This document shows positions 13,735-26,185 of a stretch of 64,000 nucleotides of DNA, piece by piece. The notes under the pieces were generated by a model. It did no database searches, was not told where the DNA came from, and saw only the letters and a list, made by a program, of their open reading frames with translations. The DNA is from Pseudomonas sp. ACM7 (GTDB lineage: Bacteria > Pseudomonadota > Gammaproteobacteria > Pseudomonadales > Pseudomonadaceae): contig NZ_CP024866.1 of assembly GCF_004136015.1 (NCBI RefSeq), positions 2,614,336-2,678,335 on the forward strand, in the 5' to 3' direction. The position numbers and the translations under genes are program-made. How positions within the stretch are numbered: the stretch's first letter is position 1; the number at the start of each line of letters is the position of its first letter.

Positions 13735-15420
13735 ATGGATATCAAACGCACGATCCTGATCGTCGCCCTGGCAATCGTGTCCTACGTTATGGTTCTTAAA
13801 TGGAACCAGGACTATGGCCAGGCTGCCCTGCCGACTCAGAATGTTGCTTCCAGTACTACCGCACCGGGCCTACCGGATACGGCGACTGGCAATAATGCTT
13901 CTGTCAGTGACGACATTCCACGCGCCGCAAGCGATACCAGTGCAACTGCACCTGCTGAAACTCCAGTAGCTGCAAGCAAAGACCTCATCCAGATCAAAAC
14001 GGATGTGCTCAACCTGGCAATCGATCCACAAGGTGGTGATGTCGCGCAGTTGACGCTGCCGCTGTATCCACGTCGCCAGGACCATCCGGAAATTCCATTC
14101 CAGTTGTTCGATAACGGCAACGAGCGGACTTATCTGGCCCAGAGCGGTCTGATCGGCACCAACGGTCCGGACGCCAGTCCTGCCGGTCGTCCGGTTTACT
14201 CCTCGGAGAAGAAGATTTACCAACTGGCTGACGGTCAGGACCAATTGGTCGCAGACCTGAAGTTCAGCAAGGACGGCGTCAACTACATCAAGCGTTTCAC
14301 CCTGAAACGTGGCCTGTACGACGTAACCGTTTCCTACCTGATCGATAACCAGAGTGCCCAGCCCTGGTCCGGTGCAATGTTCGCGCAATTGAAGCGTGAC
14401 GCCAGCTCCGATCCTTCTTCCAGCACCGCCACCGGCACCGCGACTTACCTGGGCGCCGCCCTGTGGACAAGTAACGAGCCGTACAAGAAAGTGTCCATGA
14501 AGGACATGGACAAGGCTCAGCTGAAAGAAACCGTTAACGGTGGTTGGGTTGCATGGTTGCAGCACTACTTCGTGACCGCGTGGATTCCGGCGAAAGGCGA
14601 GAACAACCTCGTCCAGACCCGTAAAGACAGCAAAGGCAACTACATCATCGGCTACACCGCTCCGGCAATGACTGTCGCGCCAGGTGCAAAAGCCGAGACC
14701 AGTGCCGTTCTGTATGCCGGTCCGAAAAGCCAGGCCGTACTGAAAGAGTTGTCCCCAGGTCTGGAACTGACCGTCGACTACGGCATCCTGTGGTTCATTG
14801 CCCAGCCAATTTTCTGGCTGCTGCAACACATCCACGCGCTGGTCGGCAACTGGGGCTGGTCGATCATCTTCCTGACCATGCTGATCAAAGGGATCTTCTT
14901 CCCGCTGTCGGCTGCCAGCTACAAATCCATGGCGCGCATGCGTGCAGTGGCACCGAAACTGGCGGCGCTGAAAGAGCAACATGGCGACGACCGGCAGAAG
15001 ATGTCGCAATCCATGATGGAGCTGTACAAGAAAGAGAAGATCAATCCGCTGGGTGGTTGCTTGCCAATCCTCGTGCAGATGCCGGTTTTCCTTTCGTTGT
15101 ACTGGGTTCTGCTGGAAAGCGTTGAAATGCGCCAAGCGCCGTTCATGCTGTGGATTACTGACCTGTCGATCAAGGATCCGTTCTTCATTCTGCCGATCAT
15201 CATGGGTGCAACCATGTTCATCCAGCAGCAGCTGAACCCGACTCCTCCGGATCCGATGCAGGCCAAGGTGATGAAGCTGATGCCAATCATCTTCACCTTC
15301 TTCTTCCTGTGGTTCCCGGCTGGTCTGGTGCTGTACTGGGTAGTGAACAACTGCCTGTCGATCGCCCAACAGTGGTACATCACTCGTAAGATCGAAGCGG
15401 CTACCAAAGCAGCTGCCTGA
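13735..15420 (+). CDS. yidC: Membrane protein insertase YidC
   Basis: Inner-membrane insertase/chaperone acting alone or with SecYEG. 561 residues. One N-terminal transmembrane helix (about residues 4-21), a low-complexity Ala/Thr/Ser linker (about 35-80), a large periplasmic P1 domain to about residue 350, then the conserved five-helix core with FFPLSAASYKSMARMRAVAPK and GGCLPILVQMPVFLSLYWVL. This is the Gram-negative form. It ends 21 bases before a strong terminator, and a DnaA box (15,428-15,436) lies between. Confidence 0.98.
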   Translation: MDIKRTILIVALAIVSYVMVLKWNQDYGQAALPTQNVASSTTAPGLPDTATGNNASVSDDIPRAASDTSATAPAETPVAASKDLIQIKTDVLNLAIDPQGGDVAQLTLPLYPRRQDHPEIPFQLFDNGNERTYLAQSGLIGTNGPDASPAGRPVYSSEKKIYQLADGQDQLVADLKFSKDGVNYIKRFTLKRGLYDVTVSYLIDNQSAQPWSGAMFAQLKRDASSDPSSSTATGTATYLGAALWTSNEPYKKVSMKDMDKAQLKETVNGGWVAWLQHYFVTAWIPAKGENNLVQTRKDSKGNYIIGYTAPAMTVAPGAKAETSAVLYAGPKSQAVLKELSPGLELTVDYGILWFIAQPIFWLLQHIHALVGNWGWSIIFLTMLIKGIFFPLSAASYKSMARMRAVAPKLAALKEQHGDDRQKMSQSMMELYKKEKINPLGGCLPILVQMPVFLSLYWVLLESVEMRQAPFMLWITDLSIKDPFFILPIIMGATMFIQQQLNPTPPDPMQAKVMKLMPIIFTFFFLWFPAGLVLYWVVNNCLSIAQQWYITRKIEAATKAAA

Positions 15421-15441
15421 TTTACACTGTGGATAACCACT

Positions 15442-15468
15442 CAAAACGCCCCCTAGTGGGGCGTTTTG
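15442..15468 (+). terminator. Rho-independent terminator between yidC and mnmE
   Basis: Stem CAAAACGCCCC (15442-15452) with GGGGCGTTTTG (15458-15468) and a five-base loop. The A and T tracts are within the stem. It ends the rpmH-yidC transcript 31 bases before the mnmE start. Confidence 0.85.
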
Positions 15469-15499
15469 CTATCTGTCACTTTTGTCTGGATAACGGTTT

Positions 15500-16870
15500 A
15501 TGAGCGTTCCTCGTGAAACCATCGCCGCCGTCGCCACCGCTCAAGGTCGCGGGGGTGTGGGCATCGTCCGTATTTCCGGGCCGCTGGCGAGTGTTGCGGC
15601 CAAGGCCTTCAGCGGTCGTGAACTCAAGCCAAGGTTTGCCCACTACGGCCCGTTCCTCAGTGAAAACGATGAGGTGCTGGATCAAGGCATCGCCCTGTAT
15701 TTTCCCGGCCCGAACTCATTTACCGGCGAAGATGTGCTGGAACTCCAGGGCCACGGCGGTCCGATAGTTCTGGATATGCTGCTCAAGCGTTGCCTGGAAC
15801 TGGGCTGTCGGTTGGCCCGGCCGGGTGAATTCAGCGAGCGCGCGTTCCTCAATGACAAACTCGACCTGGCTCAGGCCGAGGCCATCGCTGACTTGATCGA
15901 GGCGAGTTCTGCACAGGCTGCACGAAATGCGCTGCGTTCCTTGCAGGGCGCATTCTCCGAGCGTGTGCATAACCTCACCGAGCAACTGATTGGCCTGCGC
16001 ATCTATGTCGAAGCGGCGATCGACTTCCCTGAAGAAGAAATCGACTTCCTCGCCGATGGTCACGTACTGAGCATGCTCGACAAAGTGCGTGACGAGTTAT
16101 CCACCGTACTTCGGGAAGCCGGGCAGGGTGCCTTGCTGCGTGACGGGATGACCGTGGTGATCGCCGGCCGGCCGAATGCCGGTAAATCCAGCCTGTTGAA
16201 TGCACTGGCCGGTCGTGAAGCCGCGATCGTCACCGAGATCGCCGGTACCACCCGGGACATTCTTCGTGAACATATCCACATCGATGGTATGCCGCTGCAC
16301 GTGGTCGACACCGCAGGTCTGCGAGATACCGACGACCAGGTAGAAAAAATCGGTGTCGAACGGGCGCTGAAAGCAATCGGCGAGGCTGATCGCGTGCTGT
16401 TGGTGGTCGATGCTACGGCTCCTGAGGCACTTGATCCGTTCGCGTTATGGCCTGAATTTCTGGAGATCCGTCCCGATCCGGCGAAAGTCACGCTGATCCG
16501 AAACAAGGCTGACCTCACTGGCGAAGCCATTGCCCTGGAAGTCAGCGAGGATGGCCACGTCACCATCAGCCTGAGCGCCAAATCTGCAGGTGAAGGGCTG
16601 GAATTGCTGCGCGACCACCTCAAGGCCTGCATGGGCTACGAACAGACCTCGGAAAGCAGCTTCAGTGCTCGCAGGCGTCACCTTGAAGCGTTGCGTCACG
16701 CCAGTGCTTCCCTTGAGCACGGCCGTGCACAGCTGACCCTGGCGGGTGCCGGCGAACTGCTAGCCGAGGATTTGCGACAAGCCCAACACGCTTTGGGTGA
16801 AATCACTGGTGCATTCAGCTCTGATGACCTGCTGGGACGGATCTTTTCCAGCTTCTGTATCGGTAAATAA
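15500..16870 (+). CDS. mnmE: tRNA modification GTPase MnmE
   Basis: Works with MnmG to put the carboxymethylaminomethyl group on wobble U34 of certain tRNAs. 456 residues: N-terminal formyl-THF-binding domain (starts [28 protein letters not shown]), a helical domain interrupted by a G domain with P-loop GRPNAGKSS (K229) and G3 region [10 protein letters not shown], and the C-terminal CIGK whose cysteine is needed for activity. It lies directly after yidC. Its partner mnmG is separated by a 548-base origin-like region. Confidence 0.98.
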   Translation: MSVPRETIAAVATAQGRGGVGIVRISGPLASVAAKAFSGRELKPRFAHYGPFLSENDEVLDQGIALYFPGPNSFTGEDVLELQGHGGPIVLDMLLKRCLELGCRLARPGEFSERAFLNDKLDLAQAEAIADLIEASSAQAARNALRSLQGAFSERVHNLTEQLIGLRIYVEAAIDFPEEEIDFLADGHVLSMLDKVRDELSTVLREAGQGALLRDGMTVVIAGRPNAGKSSLLNALAGREAAIVTEIAGTTRDILREHIHIDGMPLHVVDTAGLRDTDDQVEKIGVERALKAIGEADRVLLVVDATAPEALDPFALWPEFLEIRPDPAKVTLIRNKADLTGEAIALEVSEDGHVTISLSAKSAGEGLELLRDHLKACMGYEQTSESSFSARRRHLEALRHASASLEHGRAQLTLAGAGELLAEDLRQAQHALGEITGAFSSDDLLGRIFSSFCIGK

Positions 16871-16879
16871 TCTTCCCCG

Positions 16880-17296
16880 TTGTCCACAGACAGGCCATTC
16901 GTGCCTGTCTGTTCCCTCCTTTTCTTGAATTCTCTTCCAGTGCTGAGCAGATTCTTTCTGCTTGAGCGGATTTCCCGTGCCCTGGATTTGCTTATTCAGC
17001 AGTTTTCTGTGGATTAAGCCCTGTGAATAACTGCCTCTAAGGGCAGTTGATAACAGTGCCCCAAAACTGAAGATAACCGCCCCTGTGGATAAGCACCCCT
17101 TTAATCCACAGGCTTAAACCGGTTATCCAAGGGCCTCCTTGGCACATGACCACAGGGTTTTGAATCTCTGTACACATTTAATATAAAGGCCTGTAGAGAT
17201 CTATCCACAGAAATGTGCCTCAGTAGAAATAAACATAAAAACAAAGATTTAATAAATTTCTTTCTTTTTAATTTCTATAACCGCGACTTCTCCACA
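16880..17296. other. Second DnaA-box cluster with AT-rich tract (mnmE-mnmG intergenic), origin-like
   Basis: Non-coding 16,871-17,418. One perfect DnaA box (17084-17092) plus six one-mismatch boxes: 16880-16888, 17008-17016, 17022-17030, 17102-17110, 17201-17209 and 17288-17296. An AT-rich tract (about 17,215-17,280) contains TTTCTTTCTTTTTAATTTCTATAA, close in wording to the tract in oriC. Published work on Pseudomonas origins describes a second plasmid-supporting origin fragment, and E. coli oriC lies next to mnmG. Activity here is inference. Confidence 0.7.
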
Positions 17297-17320
17297 GCTG
17301 GTTAAATTTTGTGCAAAGGG

Positions 17321-17349
17321 TTCTTTAGGAAGGGCGAAGTCCCTATACT
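17321..17349 (+). promoter_or_regulatory. Possible promoter for mnmG-rsmG-parAB
   Basis: -10 TATACT (17344-17349) with a weak -35 TTCTTT (17321-17326) at 17-base spacing. It is 70 bases before the mnmG start and just outside the AT-rich tract, so transcription could affect opening of that region. Confidence 0.5.
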
Positions 17350-17418
17350 TGCCGCCCAGGTCCAAAAACCTGAGCTCAAACTATTCCTGATTACCTAACT
17401 GAAGCAGGCACGAGGTGC

Positions 17419-19320
17419 GTGGTGGATTTCCCTTCCCGTTTTGAAGTGATCGTCATCGGCGGCGGTCATGCCGGTACCGAGGCAGCACTGGCCTCAGCAC
17501 GCATGGGTGCAAAAACCCTGTTGCTGACGCATAACGTGGAAACCCTCGGTGCCATGAGTTGCAACCCCGCTATCGGTGGGATCGGCAAAAGCCATCTGGT
17601 CAAGGAAATCGATGCCCTGGGCGGCGCGATGGCCATGGCTACCGATAAAGGTGGTATTCAATTTCGCGTATTGAACAGCCGCAAAGGCCCGGCCGTGCGT
17701 GCAACCCGCGCTCAGGCTGATCGGGTTCTGTACAAGGCCGCTGTCCGCGAAATCCTTGAAAACCAGCCGAACCTGTGGATATTTCAACAGGCCGCCGACG
17801 ACCTGATCGTCGAGCAAGAACAAGTGCGCGGTGTTGTCACCCAAATGGGCCTGCGTTTCTTCGCGGACTCCGTGGTGCTGACCACTGGCACCTTCCTCGG
17901 TGGACTTATCCACATCGGCTTGCAGAATTTTTCCGGCGGCCGTGCCGGTGATCCGCCGTCGATCGCCCTGGCGCATCGCTTGCGTGAATTGCCGCTGCGC
18001 GTTGGTCGCCTGAAAACCGGTACACCGCCGCGTATCGACGGTCGTTCTGTGGATTTCTCGGTGATGACGGAGCAAGCCGGCGATACACCGATCCCGGTGA
18101 TGTCGTTCATGGGTTCCAAAGAGCAGCACCCGAAACAGGTCAGTTGCTGGATTACCCACACCAACACCCGCACCCACGAAATCATTGCCGCCAACCTGGA
18201 TCGATCGCCGATGTATTCCGATGCCGGGTTGATCGAAGGTATCGGCCCGCGTTACTGCCCGTCGATCGAAGACAAGATCCATCGCTTTGCCGACAAGGAA
18301 AGCCATCAGGTTTTCATCGAACCGGAAGGCCTGACGACCAACGAGCTGTACCCGAACGGGATATCCACATCCCTGCCATTCGACGTGCAACTGCAGATCG
18401 TGCAATCGATCCGCGGTATGGAAAACGCGCACATCGTTCGCCCGGGCTACGCCATCGAATACGACTACTTCGACCCGCGTGACCTGAAGTACAACCTGGA
18501 AACAAAAGTCATCGGCGGTCTGTTCTTCGCCGGGCAAATCAACGGCACTACCGGGTACGAAGAAGCCGGCGCCCAGGGTTTGCTGGCCGGGGCCAACGCC
18601 GCACTACGTGCTCAGGGCAAAGATGCCTGGTGTCCGCGTCGCGACGAGGCGTACATCGGAGTGTTGGTCGACGACCTGATTACCCTGGGTACCCAGGAAC
18701 CGTATCGGATGTTCACGTCCCGCGCCGAATACCGCCTGATCCTGCGCGAAGACAACGCCGACCTGCGCTTGACCGAAAAAGGTCGCGAACTGGGTCTGGT
18801 GGATGACGCGCGTTGGGCTGCGTTCTGCATCAAACGCGAGAGCATCACGCTGGAAGAGCAACGCCTGAAAAGTACCTGGGTTCGCCCGGGCACCGAGCAA
18901 GGCGATGCGATTTCCGAGAAGTTCGGCACGCCGCTGACCCACGAATACAACTTGCTCAACCTGCTGAGCCGTCCGGAAATCGACTACGCTGGTCTGATTG
19001 CCGTGACCGGCGGCGGCGCAGAAGATCCACAAGTCGCCGAGCAGGTCGAAATCAAGACCAAATACGCCGGTTACATCGATCGTCAGCAGGATGAAATCGC
19101 TCGTCTGCGGGCCAGCGAAGACACAAAACTGCCTGTGGATATCGATTACACGAATATTTCCGGTCTCTCCAAAGAGATCCAGAGCAAACTCGGTGCGACC
19201 CGTCCAGAGACTTTGGGCCAGGCGTCGCGTATCCCGGGTGTGACGCCGGCAGCGATTTCGCTGTTGATGATTCATTTGAAAAAACGCGGCGCGGGCCGTC
19301 AGTTGGAGCAAAGCGCTTGA
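17419..19320 (+). CDS. mnmG: tRNA uridine-5-carboxymethylaminomethyl modification enzyme MnmG (GidA)
   Basis: FAD/NADH-dependent partner of MnmE in U34 modification. 633 residues, GTG start, N-terminus [23 protein letters not shown] being the FAD-binding Rossmann motif. The family motif [30 protein letters not shown] is intact, as is the C-terminal helical MnmE-binding domain. The second codon is also GTG and could be the true start. First gene of mnmG-rsmG-parA-parB; its stop overlaps the rsmG start. It contains a DnaA box at 17,906-17,914. Confidence 0.98.
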   Translation: MVDFPSRFEVIVIGGGHAGTEAALASARMGAKTLLLTHNVETLGAMSCNPAIGGIGKSHLVKEIDALGGAMAMATDKGGIQFRVLNSRKGPAVRATRAQADRVLYKAAVREILENQPNLWIFQQAADDLIVEQEQVRGVVTQMGLRFFADSVVLTTGTFLGGLIHIGLQNFSGGRAGDPPSIALAHRLRELPLRVGRLKTGTPPRIDGRSVDFSVMTEQAGDTPIPVMSFMGSKEQHPKQVSCWITHTNTRTHEIIAANLDRSPMYSDAGLIEGIGPRYCPSIEDKIHRFADKESHQVFIEPEGLTTNELYPNGISTSLPFDVQLQIVQSIRGMENAHIVRPGYAIEYDYFDPRDLKYNLETKVIGGLFFAGQINGTTGYEEAGAQGLLAGANAALRAQGKDAWCPRRDEAYIGVLVDDLITLGTQEPYRMFTSRAEYRLILREDNADLRLTEKGRELGLVDDARWAAFCIKRESITLEEQRLKSTWVRPGTEQGDAISEKFGTPLTHEYNLLNLLSRPEIDYAGLIAVTGGGAEDPQVAEQVEIKTKYAGYIDRQQDEIARLRASEDTKLPVDIDYTNISGLSKEIQSKLGATRPETLGQASRIPGVTPAAISLLMIHLKKRGAGRQLEQSA

Positions 19321-19961
19321 GTTCGTTGGTCACCTCGCAACACGCAGAAGAGTTATCCACAGGTGCTCGCCAGCTCGGTGTCACGCTGACAGAAACCCAG
19401 CACGCGCAGCTGCTGGGTTATCTGGCCCTATTGATAAAATGGAACAAGGCTTACAACCTGACTGCCGTACGCGATCCGGATGAAATGGTTTCCCGTCACT
19501 TGCTCGATAGTTTGAGCGTGATGTCGTTCGTCGAAAACGGTCGATGGCTGGACGTCGGCAGCGGTGGTGGCATGCCGGGTATTCCGTTGGCCATCCTGTT
19601 TCCAGAGTCCCAAGTGACCTGCCTGGACAGCAACGGCAAGAAAACCCGCTTCCTGACCCAGGTCAAACTCGAACTCAAACTGGATAACCTGCAAGTTATC
19701 CACAGCCGCGTCGAAGCTTTTCAGCCTGATCAGCCATTCAACGGGATCATCTCCCGGGCGTTCAGCAGCATGGAGAACTTCAGCAACTGGACTCGCCACC
19801 TCGGCGACACCGATACGCGTTGGCTGGCAATGAAGGGCGTTCATCCCGCCGATGAGCTGGTAGCATTGCCGGCAGACTTCCACCTCGATAGCGAACACGC
19901 CCTGGCCGTACCCGGTTGCCAAGGCCAACGCCATCTGCTGATACTGCGCCGCACGGCATGA
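19317..19961 (+). CDS. rsmG: 16S rRNA (guanine527-N7)-methyltransferase RsmG (GidB)
   Basis: SAM-dependent methyltransferase for G527 of 16S rRNA; loss gives low-level streptomycin resistance in other bacteria. 214 residues. The start is TTG, overlapping the mnmG TGA by two bases (TTGA), typical translational coupling. SAM-binding motif [16 protein letters not shown] is intact. Two perfect DnaA boxes lie within the gene (19,353-19,361 and 19,696-19,704). Confidence 0.96.
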   Translation: MSSLVTSQHAEELSTGARQLGVTLTETQHAQLLGYLALLIKWNKAYNLTAVRDPDEMVSRHLLDSLSVMSFVENGRWLDVGSGGGMPGIPLAILFPESQVTCLDSNGKKTRFLTQVKLELKLDNLQVIHSRVEAFQPDQPFNGIISRAFSSMENFSNWTRHLGDTDTRWLAMKGVHPADELVALPADFHLDSEHALAVPGCQGQRHLLILRRTA

Positions 19962-19979
19962 TTGGGAACACAAGCAAGA

Positions 19980-20777
19980 ATGGCTAAGGTATTCGCGATA
20001 GCGAACCAAAAGGGTGGTGTGGGCAAGACCACCACCTGTATCAACCTCGCAGCTTCCCTGGTCGCTACCAAGCGCCGGGTGCTGTTGATCGATCTCGATC
20101 CACAAGGCAACGCCACCATGGGTAGCGGTGTGGATAAACACGGCCTGGAGAACTCGGTCTACGACCTGCTGATCGGCGAATGCGATCTGGCCCAGGCCAT
20201 GCACTATTCCGAGCACGGTGGTTACCAACTGCTGCCGGCCAACCGCGACCTGACCGCGGCCGAAGTGGTTCTGCTGGAAATGCAGATGAAGGAAAGCCGC
20301 CTGCGCAGCGCGTTGGCGCCGATCCGTGAAAACTACGATTACATTTTGATCGACTGTCCGCCGTCGTTGTCGATGCTCACGCTTAACGCACTGGTTGCGG
20401 CTGACGGGGTGATTATCCCCATGCAGTGCGAGTACTTCGCGCTCGAAGGCTTGAGCGACCTTGTGGATAACATCAAGCGCATCGCTGAGTTGCTGAACCC
20501 GAACCTGAAAGTCGAAGGCCTGTTGCGGACGATGTATGACCCGCGCCTGAGCCTGATGAACGATGTTTCGGCGCAGCTCAAGGAACACTTCGGCGAGCAG
20601 CTCTACGACACGGTGATTCCGCGCAACATCCGCCTGGCTGAAGCACCAAGCTATGGCATGCCGGCGCTGGCGTACGACAAATCATCGCGGGGCGCCATTG
20701 CCTATCTGGCATTGGCGGGCGAGATGGTTCGTCGTCAACGCAAAAACTCACGCACTGCCGCTGCTCAGGCAACTTAA
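19980..20777 (+). CDS. parA: Chromosome partitioning ATPase ParA (Soj)
   Basis: Deviant Walker ATPase that moves ParB-parS complexes. 265 residues from the ATG giving MAKVFAIANQKGGVGKTTTCINLAASL; deviant Walker A KGGVGKT has the signature K11 and K16. An in-frame TTG six codons upstream is less likely. No long N-terminal DNA-binding domain, so this is the chromosomal type (Ib-like length). It sits nine bases before parB. Two perfect DnaA boxes occur within it (20,129-20,137 and 20,462-20,470). Confidence 0.97.
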   Translation: MAKVFAIANQKGGVGKTTTCINLAASLVATKRRVLLIDLDPQGNATMGSGVDKHGLENSVYDLLIGECDLAQAMHYSEHGGYQLLPANRDLTAAEVVLLEMQMKESRLRSALAPIRENYDYILIDCPPSLSMLTLNALVAADGVIIPMQCEYFALEGLSDLVDNIKRIAELLNPNLKVEGLLRTMYDPRLSLMNDVSAQLKEHFGEQLYDTVIPRNIRLAEAPSYGMPALAYDKSSRGAIAYLALAGEMVRRQRKNSRTAAAQAT

Positions 20778-20786
20778 GGAATCCCC

Positions 20787-21659
20787 ATGGCCGTCAAGAA
20801 ACGAGGTCTCGGACGTGGACTGGATGCACTGCTGAGTGGTCCGACTGTCAGCTCGCTGGAAGAACAAGCGGTGCAGGCTGATCAGCGTGAGCTGCAGCAC
20901 CTGCCCCTGGACCTGATCCAGCGCGGCAAGTACCAGCCGCGGCGGGACATGGATCCTCAGGCGCTGGAAGAGCTGGCGCAGTCGATCAAGGCTCAGGGCG
21001 TGATGCAGCCGATCGTGGTTCGTCCGATTGGCAGCGGTCGCTTCGAAATCATCGCCGGTGAACGCCGCTGGCGCGCCAGCCAGCAGGCTGGCCAGGAAAC
21101 CATCCCGGCGATGGTTCGCGATGTGCCGGATGAAACCGCAATCGCCATGGCGCTAATCGAGAACATCCAGCGCGAAGACCTCAATCCGATCGAAGAAGCG
21201 GTGGCTTTGCAGCGTTTGCAGCAGGAATTCCAGCTGACGCAGCAACAAGTGGCCGAAGCCGTGGGCAAATCCCGCGTGACCGTGGCCAACCTGCTACGCT
21301 TGATCGCGTTGCCGGAAGTCATCAAAACCATGCTGTCACACGGCGACCTGGAAATGGGTCATGCCCGTGCTTTGCTCGGTTTACCGGAAAATCAACAGGT
21401 TGAAGGGGCGCGACACGTTGTCGCACGGGGGCTGACTGTGCGCCAGACTGAAGCACTGGTTCGCCAGTGGTTGAGTGGTAAACACGAACCTGCTGAACCG
21501 GTAAAGCAGGACCCGGATATTGCACGACTCGAACAGCGTCTGGCTGAGCGCCTAGGCTCTGCGGTGCAGATTCGCCACGGGAAAAAGGGGAAGGGGCAGT
21601 TGGTGATCGGTTACAACTCCCTGGATGAGCTTCAAGGTGTACTTGCACACATCCGCTGA
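20787..21659 (+). CDS. parB: Chromosome partitioning protein ParB (Spo0J)
   Basis: CTPase-clamp family DNA-binding protein that loads at parS and spreads. 290 residues: N-terminal ParB/Srx domain with the GERRWRASQ CTP-binding motif, central helix-turn-helix (about residues 140-185, LTQQQVAEAVGKSRVTVANLLRL) for parS, and a C-terminal dimerisation domain. Its parS targets are visible within recF, 11-12 kb away across oriC. Follows parA directly. Confidence 0.97.
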   Translation: MAVKKRGLGRGLDALLSGPTVSSLEEQAVQADQRELQHLPLDLIQRGKYQPRRDMDPQALEELAQSIKAQGVMQPIVVRPIGSGRFEIIAGERRWRASQQAGQETIPAMVRDVPDETAIAMALIENIQREDLNPIEEAVALQRLQQEFQLTQQQVAEAVGKSRVTVANLLRLIALPEVIKTMLSHGDLEMGHARALLGLPENQQVEGARHVVARGLTVRQTEALVRQWLSGKHEPAEPVKQDPDIARLEQRLAERLGSAVQIRHGKKGKGQLVIGYNSLDELQGVLAHIR

Positions 21660-21704
21660 AACATTTCCTCATGTAGCGTGGAGTCGGAAATCACTACCTG
21701 ACAG

Positions 21705-21733
21705 TTGAATAGGGGCAGAACCGCCCCTATACT
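21705..21733 (+). promoter_or_regulatory. Sigma-70 promoter of the atp operon, spacer forms a perfect hairpin
   Basis: -35 TTGAAT (21705-21710), 17-base spacer, -10 TATACT (21728-21733), 75 bases before atpI. The spacer holds an inverted repeat: AGGGGC (21711-21716) and GCCCCT (21723-21728) around AGAACC. The hairpin could bind a regulator or be part of a parB terminator; no T tract follows. Confidence 0.65.
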
Positions 21734-21807
21734 CTGCGCGCATTTTGTCGGCACAAATTATGCCAAGTTATTGAATTATGGCAGCCGATCATTGGGGAGC
21801 AAAAACG

Positions 21808-23101
<1,294 letters not shown>

Positions 23102-23220
23102 GACCAGTCTCAGACTAGTCTGATGTCCCACTCGGTCAAACGAGTGGGTGCCCGAACAGGGCTATGAAACGATTTGTTTTACCGCTTTAAAATCTAAAAA
23201 ACCTAAACCATACGACGTAA

Positions 23221-23493
<273 letters not shown>

Positions 23494-23549
23494 TTACTCG
23501 AACCTTCGAGTAATTGGTGTGATGTGCAACGAACGAGCGAGGTGTTGGC

Positions 23550-24020
23550 GTGAACATTAATGCAACCCTGATTGGCCAGTCCGTTGCGTTCTTCATTTTT
23601 GTACTGTTTTGCATGAAGTTCGTGTGGCCTCCGGTCATCGCGGCTTTGCACGAACGTCAGAAGAAGATCGCGGATGGACTGGATGCTGCCAGCCGAGCAG
23701 CTCGCGACCTGGAGTTGGCCCAAGAGAAAGCGGGTCATCAACTGCGCGAAGCAAAAGCTCAGGCAGCTGAAATCATTGAGCAAGCCAAGAAACGCGGTAA
23801 CCAGATCGTTGATGAGGCCGTTGAAAAAGCCCGTATCGACGCTGACCGTGTGAAGGTTCAGGCTCAGGCCGAGATCGAGCAGGAACTGAACAGTGTCAAA
23901 GACGCGCTGCGTGCCCAATTGGGTGCTCTGGCCGTTGGCGGCGCCGAGAAGATCCTGGGTGCCACAATCGATCAAAACGCGCACGCGGAGCTGGTAAACA
24001 AACTGGCTGCTGAAATTTAA
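23550..24020 (+). CDS. atpF: ATP synthase Fo subunit b
   Basis: Peripheral-stalk subunit joining Fo to F1. 156 residues from a GTG start: one N-terminal membrane helix (about residues 8-27, [20 protein letters not shown]) then a long charged coiled coil rich in Ala, Glu and Lys. Normal length. The GTG start may lower its yield relative to subunit c. Twelve bases before atpH. Confidence 0.97.
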   Translation: MNINATLIGQSVAFFIFVLFCMKFVWPPVIAALHERQKKIADGLDAASRAARDLELAQEKAGHQLREAKAQAAEIIEQAKKRGNQIVDEAVEKARIDADRVKVQAQAEIEQELNSVKDALRAQLGALAVGGAEKILGATIDQNAHAELVNKLAAEI

Positions 24021-24032
24021 GCGAGGGCGATC

Positions 24033-24569
24033 ATGGCAGAATTGACCACGTTGGCCCGACCTTACGCTAAGGCAGCCTTCGAGCACGCCCAGGCCCACCA
24101 GCAACTGGCCTCTTGGTCAGCCATGCTCGGCCTGGCTGCGGCAGTGTCGCAAGACGACACCATGCAGCGCGTGCTCAAGGCCCCGCGACTGACGAGCGCA
24201 AACAAGGCCACCACGTTTATTGACGTGTGTGGCGACAAGTTCGATGCCAAGGCACAGAATTTCATTCACGTCGTTGCCGAAAACGACCGTCTCCCGCTTT
24301 TGCCGGAGATCGCCGCTCTGTTTGACCTGTACAAGGCCGAACAAGAGAAATCGGTAGACGTGGACGTAACCAGTGCTTTTGCATTGAACCAAGAACAGCA
24401 AGACAAACTCGCCAAGGTTCTCAGTGCACGGCTCGGCCGGGAAGTGCGACTGCACGCTGCGGAGGATGCCACCCTTATTGGTGGTGTCATCATCCGCGCC
24501 GGCGACTTGGTAATCGATGGCTCGATTCGCGGCAAACTCGCGAACCTTGCCGAAGCATTGAAATCTTGA
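24033..24569 (+). CDS. atpH: ATP synthase F1 subunit delta
   Basis: Caps the peripheral stalk on F1. 178 residues beginning [19 protein letters not shown], the family N-terminus, and ending with [27 protein letters not shown], the delta C-terminal signature. Full length, in the conserved operon position between atpF and atpA. Confidence 0.97.
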   Translation: MAELTTLARPYAKAAFEHAQAHQQLASWSAMLGLAAAVSQDDTMQRVLKAPRLTSANKATTFIDVCGDKFDAKAQNFIHVVAENDRLPLLPEIAALFDLYKAEQEKSVDVDVTSAFALNQEQQDKLAKVLSARLGREVRLHAAEDATLIGGVIIRAGDLVIDGSIRGKLANLAEALKS

Positions 24570-24590
24570 GTTTGAAGGGGCAGCAGAGCA

Positions 24591-26135
24591 ATGCAGCAAC
24601 TCAATCCTTCCGAAATAAGTGAAATTATCAAGGGCCGCATCGACAAGCTCGATGTGACCTCCCAAGCCCGTAACGAAGGCACTGTCGTCAGCGTATCTGA
24701 CGGTATCGTGCGGATTCACGGTCTGGCCGACGTAATGTACGGCGAGATGATCGAGTTTCCGGGCGGCGTCTTCGGTATGGCTCTCAACCTGGAGCAAGAC
24801 TCTGTAGGTGCCGTTGTATTGGGCTCTTACCAGTCTCTGGCTGAAGGCATGAGCGCCAAGTGCACTGGCCGCATCCTCGAAGTTCCGGTTGGTAAGGAAC
24901 TGCTGGGTCGCGTAGTCGACGCACTGGGTAACCCAGTTGACGGCAAAGGTCCGCTGAACAACACCGAGACCGATGCGGTCGAGAAAGTTGCTCCAGGCGT
25001 GATCTGGCGTAAGTCGGTAGACCAGCCTGTACAGACTGGCTACAAGGCTGTCGATGCCATGATTCCTGTCGGCCGTGGCCAGCGTGAGCTGATCATCGGT
25101 GACCGTCAGATCGGTAAAACCGCTCTGGCGATCGACGCGATCATCAACCAGAAAAACAGCGGTATTTTCTGCGTCTACGTAGCTATCGGTCAGAAACAAT
25201 CGACCATCGCTAACGTGGTTCGCAAGCTGGAAGAAAACGGCGCACTGGCTAACACCATCGTCGTTGCCGCGAGCGCTTCGGAATCTGCAGCACTGCAGTT
25301 CCTGGCACCGTACTCCGGTTGCACCATGGGTGAATTCTTCCGCGACCGCGGTGAAGACGCGCTGATCGTTTATGACGATCTGTCCAAGCAAGCAGTGGCT
25401 TACCGCCAGATTTCCCTGCTGCTGCGCCGTCCACCAGGCCGTGAAGCTTACCCAGGCGACGTGTTCTATCTCCACTCCCGTCTGCTGGAGCGCGCATCCC
25501 GCGTTTCGGAAGAGTACGTAGAGAAGTTCACCAATGGCGCAGTGACCGGCAAAACCGGTTCCCTGACCGCACTGCCGATCATCGAAACCCAGGCTGGCGA
25601 CGTTTCCGCGTTCGTTCCGACCAACGTGATTTCCATCACCGACGGTCAGATCTTCCTGGAATCGGCCATGTTCAACTCCGGGATCCGTCCTGCTGTGAAC
25701 GCCGGTGTTTCGGTATCCCGTGTGGGTGGTGCCGCTCAGACCAAGATCATCAAGAAGCTCTCCGGTGGTATCCGTACCGCTCTGGCTCAGTACCGTGAAC
25801 TGGCGGCATTCGCCCAGTTCGCTTCTGACCTGGACGAAGCGACCCGGAAGCAACTTGAGCATGGTCAGCGCGTTACCGAGCTGATGAAGCAGAAGCAATA
25901 CGCACCAATGTCGATCGCTGACATGGCGCTGTCGCTGTATGCCGCTGAGCGTGGGTTCCTGACTGACGTTGAAATCGCCAAGATCGGCAGCTTCGAACAA
26001 GCGCTGATTGCTTTCTTCAACCGCGATCACGCCGAATTGATGGCGAAGATCAACGTGAAGGGTGACTTCAATGACGAAATCGACGCTGGCATGAAAGCCG
26101 GTATCGAGAAGTTCAAGGCCACCCAAACCTGGTAA
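24591..26135 (+). CDS. atpA: ATP synthase F1 subunit alpha
   Basis: Non-catalytic nucleotide-binding subunit of F1. 514 residues, start [18 protein letters not shown]-loop [13 protein letters not shown] and the arginine-finger region [21 protein letters not shown] are present. Normal length. Fifty bases precede atpG, containing a short GC-rich inverted repeat (GCGGGAGCC / GGCTCCCGC) with no T tract, which could modulate downstream expression. Confidence 0.98.
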   Translation: MQQLNPSEISEIIKGRIDKLDVTSQARNEGTVVSVSDGIVRIHGLADVMYGEMIEFPGGVFGMALNLEQDSVGAVVLGSYQSLAEGMSAKCTGRILEVPVGKELLGRVVDALGNPVDGKGPLNNTETDAVEKVAPGVIWRKSVDQPVQTGYKAVDAMIPVGRGQRELIIGDRQIGKTALAIDAIINQKNSGIFCVYVAIGQKQSTIANVVRKLEENGALANTIVVAASASESAALQFLAPYSGCTMGEFFRDRGEDALIVYDDLSKQAVAYRQISLLLRRPPGREAYPGDVFYLHSRLLERASRVSEEYVEKFTNGAVTGKTGSLTALPIIETQAGDVSAFVPTNVISITDGQIFLESAMFNSGIRPAVNAGVSVSRVGGAAQTKIIKKLSGGIRTALAQYRELAAFAQFASDLDEATRKQLEHGQRVTELMKQKQYAPMSIADMALSLYAAERGFLTDVEIAKIGSFEQALIAFFNRDHAELMAKINVKGDFNDEIDAGMKAGIEKFKATQTW

Positions 26136-26185
26136 GCCGCAGCGGGAGCCGCAAGGCTCCCGCTTGCTAACCTGATAGGTGTTAC

